From: Irpex lacteus
Taxonomy: Eukaryota > Basidiomycota > Agaricomycetes > Polyporales > Irpicaceae
DNA: 34,150 nt
Direction of reading: 5' to 3'
Assembly (NCBI GenBank): GCA_001986395.2
Contig: MQVO02000105.1
Location: forward strand, 1 to 34,150
Within the stretch, counting starts at the first letter, position 1. Each line of letters begins with the position of its first letter. Of the stretch, positions 20,412 to 29,700 are shown piece by piece. Made by a program: the position numbers and the translations under genes. The notes beneath the pieces are model-generated. The model made no database searches, had not been told where the DNA came from, and saw only the letters and a list, made by a program, of their open reading frames with translations.

Positions 20412-21954
20412 CTATAGGGTCTCCCTGACCATAGCTACGATAACGGTCACGCTGATGACAGGAGCGTTAGCTATAAACCCTCATAACGAGGCATCAACAT
20501 ACTCATCGATTTTCTACAGGAAGGGCAGATTCAGTTTCTGAACACGGTATAAGAATGTCTAACTTACCCCTCCGCGGAAGTACATGCCCTCTCGTGCAGC
20601 GGCACGTTCAAATGGGCTCACCCGTTTCTTGTTCTTCATGCATAACTGCGCGTAGTTAACAATGCGCTCTGCGATAGTCTGAACTTGCGCATCTTCCTCA
20701 GTCTGGATGAATTTGTGGGCCTGTTCTGTCGTGTCTGCGGGTGGTAATGGTGGCGGCGAATGTGCGTATTGGCGTGAGACTAGCGAGCATATTGAGATGA
20801 GTTCGGAAGGGAAGACGTTATCTGAGAGGCCATCTGTCTGGTGACGTAGTATCAGTATATTTAGTCCAGAGAGTCCATGAGAACATCCACAGCTTACAAA
20901 TAGTATGACGAGGTCTCCGTCTATAAGCTTCGTATCGTATGTATCGGCATCACTTGGTGGGTCCATGCACATCCCACCATATAATCGCGAATTTCTCGGT
21001 AGCTTGGTTAACTGCCTGTGTCGTTTAATGAGCTGTGGGGTATGTTACGAGGAGCGACTTACTTGGGGCAGTTGAAGTAATGTGTCTGGGCTTCTTGGAA
21101 GTGTATCACGGATGAGGATCGTATTATACAAAATCCGCTGTCTCCCAAGCTGAGAAAGGTTGGAATTAATTATGAGTAACTTCCCCATGGATAGTGTACG
21201 CACTTTGCTGCTCGTAGTACCCCTGTCGAAGCGTTTAAGTTTACAATGCATGCAGTGCTCGAGCCAGCTACCACTGATCTCTCTCGTAGCACGCCACCAT
21301 GTGCTAGTTCCATACATTCCATAGGAGTAAGCTCCCAACCCTCCACCTGTTCCCGCTCAGCGTAGTCCTGCAATGGGTCTATCTCTGGCTCGCCTACCCA
21401 CCCGTTCTTTGCGTAGCGATGTGCATGGTACATCAGGGATTGAGAGAATAACGACGGGTCCACACCAGAGTCTATCCAGCCGCCAACTCCGTCCGCTATA
21501 CCTAACGAGAGGCCCTGCAACCCGGTCAGAGGACGGCGATGTAGGTAAGGACCGTGCTTAAACGTAGAAGCGGAAGATATCTACCGACTGGCTTCGCATC
21601 TAAGAGTAGATAGAGTAAGTTTGAATATCGTCGAAAGGTTTACAAAGAGCGCACCTCTTGTACATAGAAGAAGTCCTCCCCGATATGTTTTCCATTAATC
21701 CCGTTCGGTCGCGATAGCACATGATCTCTCCAAAGTGCCACAGGGTGATCCTTGGGGAATGGCTTGGTAGTCACTGGTCTATCTCGTGGATTAAGTGGCT
21801 TCCCTGCCCAGCTTGCACCCACATGAAATCTGTAAGGTCTCGGCAGGGACGACATTAGTCGCGTGTGTCTTTGTGAACCAGAGTTCGAAGTGTTTGGCAA
21901 CTGTCTCGCGCGCTGAGCCTGTCTGAGCGTAGTCCATGGTTGCGCAGGTCGCAT
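20412..21954 (-). CDS. PP2C-type phosphatase, PTC7-like, mitochondrial
   Basis: Mn/Mg-dependent Ser/Thr phosphatase like yeast Ptc7, which acts in mitochondria (coenzyme Q biosynthesis). Eight exons (21954-21655, 21599-21585, 21514-21204, 21149-21063, 21015-20898, 20837-20568, 20513-20503, 20451-20412) close to 383 aa. The first exon is Arg/Ser/Gln-rich with almost no acidic residues (MRPAQPWTTLRQAQRARQLP), consistent with a mitochondrial presequence. PP2C metal-binding motifs are visible: GEDFFYV, LGIADGVGGW, TDGLSDNVF and KIDDVTVIVAMV. SSTACIVNL and LGDSGFCIIR are typical of the fold. Exons of 15 and 11 nt are required, and skipping the 11-nt exon breaks the frame. Confidence 0.88.
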
Positions 21955-22603
21955 GAATATTTTCTAAGATGTCTGCTGGAACAAGAGCTTGGAAGGGTAG
22001 GAGGAGATGGAAGTGAGAAGTCAAGTTGTTGGCGTAAGGCGCAAGTGAGCCACTAAATATCTTGGTCAAATCTCAGATTCGTATACGAGAGGCGGATCAT
22101 ATCAATGCCGTTCCGCACAGACGCTGCCCCAAATTGGAAAACCAAGTTCGCCGTGGCCATCATCACCGTAGGTTTGTAAGTAGTCGCTGTAGAGTAAGCT
22201 ATCCTCCGATCGTGTTTGGGGCTTGTGCATTTCCTATCGAACCACCTAGTCATACTCTAGGCGTACATCCAGAGGTGGTAAGATTTCCTTCACTCAACGG
22301 GCTTAGTCTACCACTGATAGTAGTGTTCTATATTGGATACTACATCATCGCATGGATGCACTGTTCGAATGAGATCACATGTCACGCAGCCGGATGGTAA
22401 GTAGCTCTCCTGTAGCTCACATTTAATGAATGGGTTATTTATACCAACCATGAGGTGTCCATTATCGTCCGTAGACATGCCAGTGACAAGGTGACGTCAA
22501 TTAGAGTGTCGTCAACAGAAGTATATCAGAGCTCGTAGAAATGGAGAGGCCATGCCAGCATATCGCCGATTCCACATGCGATCTCAATTGACAGTGACTC
22601 GAG
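21955..22603. other. Region between PTC7 and the LRR gene, small ORF possible
   Basis: About 650 bp. On the + strand, Met22105 starts MPFRTDAAPNWKTKFAVAII. Splicing GTAAGT at 22176 to an AG at 22305-22306 would continue it as one strong transmembrane helix (TVGFLPLIVVFYIGYYIIAW). This layout recalls small mitochondrial inner-membrane subunits such as COX7C, but a 131-nt intron and the overlap with the PTC7 promoter weigh against it. I do not call a gene. Confidence 0.25.
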
Positions 22604-24985
22604 CTACCGGGTGCTCCCCTTCTTCACAACACCTCCGAATCCATCCTCCTTCTGCCGCTTGCCAGTGTGGACGCTCCGACCCGTATCTTTTGCCTTCGCA
22701 GAACTGGCCACATGTCCAGCCCCAGGTGTCGAAGAAGATTTGGCGGAACCAGCGGAGCTCCCCACGACAGCGCCAACAGACCCGCGTACCATAGCGTTTC
22801 GTGACGTCGCGTTCGACGTCTTTGCCGCCCCTCCACCGGTAGTGAACTCGGTAAGCGTCATCTGTCGGGCATTCTCGATGGAACGGGAAAGCTTCATGTT
22901 CGAGGAGGATTTGAACTTCATCTTCGTCTTTGGAGTCTCTGCTGGACGATTCGGTACGGAGAGCGTCGAGATGGGACGGAGAGGCTTTGTGGTAGGCGGG
23001 GGCACTTGGAAGGTGGACTTCTCTGGTACCTCTAAGACGTGGTCAGAGATAGAGACATTGGCTTTGGCAGTGGTAGAGACAGGTGTAGATGCTTCTTCGT
23101 CACGACGCAAAGACTGGACCAGTCCCTCGTCAAGAATGCCCTGCATCGTTGCCATCGACGTACGACGACGAAGGAAGGGATTGCTAGACACCTCGATTCC
23201 TATCTTCGGCTTAGAGCTGGGCTCAGGCGCACTCTTTCGACGTTCGACCATGCCCCATACCGCTTTGATAGCTTTCTGAGCATGACCTCTTCGTTTGGCA
23301 TCGGTCGCACCCAACAGGGCCTCGTCAATCTCCATTCGCGGCCGTTTCGCGGGGAGAGAGGTTTGCTTCCCTGAAGTGCTTGTAACGCTTTGGCCGTCAG
23401 CGATAGCGACCAGGTCAGACCATGGCCTGGGTGGTCGGAAGAGGGCGAGACCTGTTAGCGGCCTCAGGTCTGGCTTCGCTACGTTGCGACCTGCACAAGC
23501 CGAAGGTAGGTCCTTGAACTCGGGAATTTCCACATTCCGTGACGCATATGTCATGTAGAACTGTAATGCAGAGGCTGCGGAGCCATGCCGACGAGCCTCC
23601 AAATCTGCTATAGCATTCAAGTCATCCGTCGTGCGTCGCCCGGAGGGAGTTATAGGCGCAGTCCAAACGCGATCCTCCATGCCGGCCGTCCTATAGCTAA
23701 ACACTTCCCGTTGCCCTTGGTGAGATCGGTCTCTGAAATTATCCATGATGCCGATACTCGGCGACGGGATCAGACGAGTGGGAGTTGGTATGTGGTTCAA
23801 GGAGCTGATGTGAAGATAAAATGGCTGTGGATGAGGGTAAAAGGTGAGCGTATCGCTCTGTGGGGGTATTGCTGAATTTGAAGACGGTATCGAATGGTCG
23901 GCCAAGTGCATTAGGGAGGTGTGCAACGGGGTAGGGTGAAAGAGTTTACGTTCCTCGCTCGGCCTAAAGCCGGATGTTCTATATGATGTAGGCGAACATC
24001 GAGTGCCTCGAAGATCTATGGCAGGTCAGAGAAAATATCAGTTATTCTGCTTTGAGTCTGCAGCTTCGGTCACGAACCGACCACCGACAACAGTGGAAAG
24101 GGCCTCAGGCCCTTGTACACGTCATCGTCGACATTCATGCAGTTGCGGAGTGACAGTATCCGGAGTTCCCATGGGCCAAGCAACCGACGGCCAGAGTCAT
24201 AATCTCTACTCTCCACTCGGCGGAGAAGTTTGGACAGTCTGGTAACGCCCCAGGAGCTCAGTGCCGTCCCACCGACATTGAGAGCAGCAAGACCATGTAG
24301 GTCCCGCAGTTCTACGATAGTGCCGTCGTGAATATTGTCGCATCCGTACAATGTAAGAACCGTCACGAGCGCGAAGCGAGGAGTTGAGGGTATTTGTTGT
24401 AGTAATGGGACATGGACGTCCGAGAGCGGGATGTTGTATGTGCGAAAGACTTCCGGAAGGCCGACGTATAATTGTACCAGAATAGCCCAAAGACGCGGGT
24501 CAACATACTTTAAAAACGACTGGTCACGCGTTTTCGCAGCATATGAGTACCCAGGAATTAGTTCTTGTAGTATATCGTAGTCTCCTGGTGATTTAGGCGG
24601 TCTGTATGGTATCTGGAAGTTGCCCGCTGTGTGAACCTGGTCGGGAAAAGGTATCAGCTGCTTGATGCATAGTGATTGCAGGGATGGAATATAGGTTAAT
24701 GCTCCATCACCACTAGTTGCTTGTTGTGACTCGTATGGGCCTGTAATATATGCAGGAAGGCTGTAGCTAGTGACGGTAGTGCCTGCTTCATCGGAGGAGA
24801 CTTTAAGGGCCCGTTTCCAAAGTGTGATGGACTTAGTGGTCATAAGCTGAAAAAGGCGTTCGGTATAATCAATCAATACGTTCCCCACAACACTTACGTG
24901 GTAGATTTTCAGTAAAACAAAAGTGTTTGTTCGCACATACGCGTGGTTGACGAGATACTTATACCTGAGTCGCGTTAGCGCTCAT
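22604..24985 (-). CDS. LRR-like protein with long disordered C-terminal tail
   Basis: Three exons (24985-24965, 24846-24078, 24015-22604) sum to 2202 nt, exactly 733 aa. The N-terminal third is leucine-rich-repeat-like (FALVTVLTLYGCDNIHDGTI, LHGLAALNVGGTALSSWGV, WELRILSLRNCMNVDDDVY, FPLLSVVDLRGT). The 62-nt intron 24016-24077 joins LLSVV to DLRGT and fuses what otherwise look like two separate frames. The remaining 470 aa are low-complexity, Ser/Pro/Lys-rich and probably disordered. Short conserved-looking islands are DRVWTAPITPSGRRTTDDLN, ALQFYMTYASRN and a QMTLTEF motif near the C-terminus. The first exon (MSANATQ) is uncertain: a frame just upstream of 24846 (LVNHAYVRTNTFVLLKIYH) may instead be coding. 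Function is unknown; nuclear localisation is a guess. Confidence 0.7.
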
Positions 24986-25294
24986 GGCACGCCTTAACTC
25001 TAGGCGCGTCTGTGCGCGATCACGTGCATGACAAATTCTGATTGGCTCGTCGTTCGGGCAGTTTGACACTAGCTGGCTTTGAGCTGTTTTGACCATCTTC
25101 TACCACAAGCTTCAAGATGATGGCCACAAATATAACTCTATCAACTGACGTCTTATGATATGAATGCAGGCCATTGAAGACAATGGTGCTATGGCATTCG
25201 CTTTGGCCTCGTTACTTCACTCTTACGTTCTTTGTTTCCATGGCGCGGGTATATATAGGGCGAAGAGTGCTCGCACCGAATACCGCCAGACAAA
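24986..25294. promoter_or_regulatory. Bidirectional promoter with CCAAT, CACGTG and TATA elements
   Basis: 309 bp lie between divergent genes. It holds CACGTG at 25021-25026, an inverted CCAAT box (GATTGGCTC, about 25040-25048) and a strong TATATATAGG box at about 25251-25260. The TATA box lies about 40 bp before the + strand start at 25295. Confidence 0.6.
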
Positions 25295-26042
25295 ATGTCT
25301 CGACGTCAGTCTTTTCTCTCTCCTCTTGATAATCTACATCTAATTGTTCCAATGGACAGCGAAACAACCGTCTCTTCACTATACGGGCCATGGTAGACCC
25401 TCAAGACAATCGTTATTCAAGACGGCCGCATCCGAACCAAACCCAATAATCGAGGCAGCAGTAAAACGCTTCATGACTCCGGATGCTAGGCCAATATTTC
25501 AACGTCACTGGGAACAAGCCAAGGAGCGACTAGGGCCGTGGAAGGCGGGCTTGACTTTAAAGAGTTTCATTGAGAAAAACACAAAGGTAAGGCGGAATGC
25601 CTATTTATTCCCCAAACTTCGTGTATCCTCAATTCTTCTATAGGAAATTGAATTCGATCCTTGGGCTCAAGCTGCGAAGGACTGCAGGATGGGACCTCGC
25701 ACGTTCCTACGAGCTACCGGGTCCAATAACCCTCTTACCTACGACTGCATGCTGGTACTGTGCAAGATCGCACCAACCACTTCAAGTCCTACTCTCCTGC
25801 ATGTCGAGTCAAATACCCTTATATCCGTCGGCGATGACGTGGTATTATTCCGCAAGGGCAAATGGTACTATGCAGCAGGATGTCCTGTACCCGCCCGCGG
25901 GAGAAGCCTGGAAGAGTGGGAGTACGTCAAGTGTTGGACCGCGAGATTTACCATGCCCTTCATGGATCCGGAGAATGCTCCCGACTATTCTGACGAGCGT
26001 GTCGCCGTGGAAATCGACATGCGAGTTGAACGTATGGTCTGA
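25295..26042 (+). CDS. Hypothetical protein, 211 aa
   Basis: Three exons (25295-25304, 25360-25586, 25644-26042) close in phase to 211 aa. The start codon lies about 40 bp after a TATA box and is followed after 10 coding bases by an intron. The protein is globular-looking, with no signal peptide or membrane segment. Features are MTPDARPIFQRHWEQAKERL, KEIEFDPWAQAAKD, MLVLCKIAPTTSSPTLLHV, DDVVLFRKGKWYYAAGCPVP and WTARFTMPFMDPEN. I do not recognise a family. Clean splicing, a good promoter and balanced composition support a real gene. It reads in the same direction as FKS1, 732 bp upstream. Confidence 0.7.
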
Positions 26043-26774
26043 AGAGTAATATAAGAGACACGACCGATTTAGTATTGGTGTAATAAGCGAGCTTGAGTAC
26101 AGTAATCCCACAGTAATTTATGACATCTAAGCCACTCGCATAAGCTGCAAGCATTGCCTGCGACCTGCTGAGTGATTGTCGGCATGCGACGAACCCGCCC
26201 GACACTGCAGAAGACAGATGGAAGCTGATGCAGAATTCAGATTGACCACAATAAATTCCAGGCGCCGATGCCAGCTGTTAGCGCGAGGTGCCTTGACCTC
26301 ACTGGCAACGCAAAAGCAAAGCACTAAAAATCCTGATCTCTACCATCCTGTGTACTCTCTCTCGCATCCACCACAAACCTGCAGGCCAGGACGCTCTGAA
26401 TTCGGGGCAGGCGGGCTGAACGCATCAGCCAGAAGCAGCGTGAAGCGCATCAGAGGCAAAAACATCAGACACCGCTTAGAGACGATATTCCCACGGATAG
26501 AACGCTCAAGTCGGGCGTCCAGGCAACACCTTCCCTCAACTCTTTCGTCCTCCTCCCCCGCCTCGCACATTCTGCTGGGTTTCCTCTCTCTCCTTCGCTG
26601 TCTGTGGCAGGCTTCTCTCTTGTTTGACCCAACACTAGTTGTTGTCGGTCGCCGTCGCTCGTTCACTCTGCCATAGGCACTGCATTCTAGCACCGCCGAG
26701 GAATCCTTCAAGCTCGATATCACCGCGAACAATACCCATACTCACCAACTCTTGCTTTCTTTCAATCTACAATC
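26043..26774. promoter_or_regulatory. FKS1 upstream region and 5' leader
   Basis: About 730 bp. Long CT-rich tracts (26515-26630, 26690-26770) lead to the start, as usual for highly expressed fungal genes. The context aatcATGGCC is a good initiation site. The open frame 26176-26676 inside it has biased, low-complexity content and is not called. Confidence 0.5.
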
Positions 26775-29700
26775 ATGGCCGGCCGTCCACCGTATGGACA
26801 ACCCCAGCAACCGCCTCGGAACCCATTCTCTAATACTCCGTCTCCGGCACCATATGCCCAACCCACACGTCAGTACTCGACCGACTCGCTGGGAAGCGAA
26901 GCCTATGGAAGTCGCAATGGAAGCAGCGTTCCGTTGACTGACCCGCAGGGAGGTTATTATAATCAGCCCGGGCGATATAGCTCGCAATGTGAGTTTTAAT
27001 ATCAGTCTAAGGATTCCCTCTACTTACTAGTCATCTTCAGCTGCTTCAACGAGTGCGGAAGACGTCAACGACTATGGCTACGCTCGGTCTGTTGACTCTC
27101 ATATGAGCACAAGTACAGCAGGTTTCCAAAACCCGTTCTCCGATATACCTGGCTCGAGGGAGCCGTACCCCGCTTGGTCGGCAGAGCGTAACGTTCCTAT
27201 CTCCGCAGAGGAGATCGAGGACATATTCTTGGATCTTCAGCAGAAGTTCGGCTTTCAGAAGGACTCTATGCGTAATCAGGTATGTCTATCGACTCGTTCA
27301 TACCAAATGCGTTCATATCTCATGCGTAACCGCAGTACGACTTCCTGATGCACTTGCTTGATTCCCGCGCCTCGCGTATGACCCCAAATCAAGCACTTCT
27401 CACCATCCACGCGGATTACATAGGTGGACAGCACGCGAACTACAGGAAGTGGTACTTTGCCGCGCAGCTGAACCTCGACGATGCTGTCGGTCACGCCAAC
27501 AACCCAGGTCTGCAACGTTTGAAGAGCGTCAAGGGCAGTAGCGGCAAGTCGAAGTCACTCGACAGTGCTCTTAACCGATGGCGCAACGCTATGAACAACA
27601 TGAGCCATTACGACCGCTTACGCCAGATCGCACTCTACCTTCTATGCTGGGGAGAAGCTGGAAACGTCAGATTTACGCCCGAATGCCTGTGTTTCATCTT
27701 CAAGTGTGCCGACGACTACTACCGTAGCCCTGAATGCCAGAACAGGGTCGATCCTGTGCCCGAAGGCCTCTATCTGGAAACTATCATCAAGCCCTTGTAC
27801 AGGTTTATGCGCGACCAGGGCTACGAGGTGGTTGAAGGGAAGTTCGTGCGCAAGGAAAAGGATCATGACAAGGTCATCGGATACGACGACATTAACCAAC
27901 TGTTCTGGTACCCTGAGGGCATTGCAAAGATCGTGTTGAACGACAACGTAAGCAAGCGAAATTAAGTTACTGCGCTGTGGCTAACTTCTCCACAGACGAG
28001 GCTTATCGACGTCGCTCCGCCTCAACGATGGATGAAGCTCAGCAGGGTGCAATGGAATAAAGTCTTTTTCAAGACTTTCTACGAGAAACGTTCCATCGCG
28101 CATCTACTGGTCAACTTCAACCGTATCTGGGTTCTGCACATCTCTGTCCTCTGGTTCTACACCGCCTTCCACTCTCCGAAGATCTATGCACCAAGCAATC
28201 GGGCGAACCCCTCTGCACCCATGACATGGAGTGCGACCGCGCTGGGTGGTGCCGTTGCGACACTCATCATGATCGCTGCTACGCTTGCGGAATTCAATTT
28301 CATCCCCACGACCTGGCATAACGCTTCACATCTCACCACTAGGCTTGTCTTCCTCCTCATCGTCCTCGCTCTTACGGGCGGACCGACGGTCTACATCGCC
28401 AGCGTAGATGGCAAGCCCGGACCTCCTTCGAACATTCCTCTCATCATTGGTATCGTCCAGTTCTTCATCTCCGTAGTCGCCACGCTCTGCTTCGGTCTCA
28501 TCCCTTCCGGACGTATGTTCGGCGACCGTGTGGCTGGCAAATCTAGGAAATACATGGCATCGCAGACGTTCACTGCGTCGTATCCGGACCTCACTCGTAC
28601 AGCACGCGCGGCCTCGATCCTCCTGTGGGTGCTCGTCTTTGGGTGCAAGTTCACCGAATCGTTCTTCTTCCTGGCATCGTCGTTCAGTACTCCGGTGTCT
28701 GTCATGGCTCGTACCAAGGTCCAGAACTGCAATGACAAAATCTTCGGATCCGCGCTCTGCAGCAACCAAGTTCCCTTCGCGCTGTCGATCATGTTTATCA
28801 TGGAGCTCGTGTTGTTCTTCCTTGACACTTACCTGTGGTATATCATCTGGGTTGTGGTGTTCAGTATTGGGAGGTCCTTCGCCCTTGGACTGTCTATTTG
28901 GACCCCGTGGCAAGAAGTGTACACCCGTTTGCCCAAGAGGATTTATGCCAAACTTCTCGCTACGGGAGAAATGGAGGTCAAGTACAAACCAAAGGTACGC
29001 ATGTGCACTACCATCACTGAGTTCACATCTGAGTTTTGTTGTTCTCTATAGGTCCTTGTCTCGCAAGTCTGGAACGCCATCATCATTTCCATGTACCGCG
29101 AGCACTTGCTTTCCATTGACCATGTCCAGCGGCTCCTGTACCACCAGACCGAGCAAGGCGGAAACCGCACTCTCAGGGCCCCGCCGTTCTTCACGAACAA
29201 TACCGGCAACAGTGGCGACTTCTTCCCGAAGGGGGGCGAGGCCGAGCGTCGAATCTCGTTCTTCGCCTCTTCTCTTACCACCGCCCTCCCCGAGCCGCTT
29301 CCGGTCGACGCGATGCCCACATTCACGGTTCTCGTCCCCCATTACTCTGAGAAGATCTTGCTCAGTCTGCGCGAGATTATCAGGGAACAAGATCAGAATA
29401 CCCGTGTAACGTTGCTCGAGTACCTCAAGCAGTTGCACCCCGTCGAATGGGACAACTTTGTGAAAGACACCAAGATCCTCGCTGAAGAGTCGGGCGGTTT
29501 CGATCCAACTGGCACCTCCACAAGCGAGAAGCAGAAGCGAGCGGATGACCTTCCGTTCTACTGCATCGGTTTCAAGACCTCAGCCCCCGAATACACTCTG
29601 CGTACACGTATCTGGGCTTCGCTTCGCTTCCAGACCTTGTATCGCACGGTCTCTGGCATGATGAACTACTCGAAGGCTATCAAGCTGCTCTACCGTGTTG

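Noticed and set aside
22611..23279. 222-aa + strand open frame
   Set aside because: It lies wholly antisense to the LRR gene's last exon, has no splice or start support and no recognisable domain.
23900..24080. Separate gene starting at a TTG codon near 23926
   Set aside because: The frame continues upstream to an acceptor at 24015 and completes the LRR motif of the preceding exon, so it is one gene.
26176..26676. 166-aa + strand open frame before FKS1
   Set aside because: It lies in the CT-rich promoter and leader; its Ser/Arg-rich content reflects base composition.
28326..28913. Long minus-strand open frames inside FKS1 (also 28391-28828, 31315-31815)
   Set aside because: They are antisense shadows of a strongly conserved coding region, with composition explained by codon bias on the other strand.
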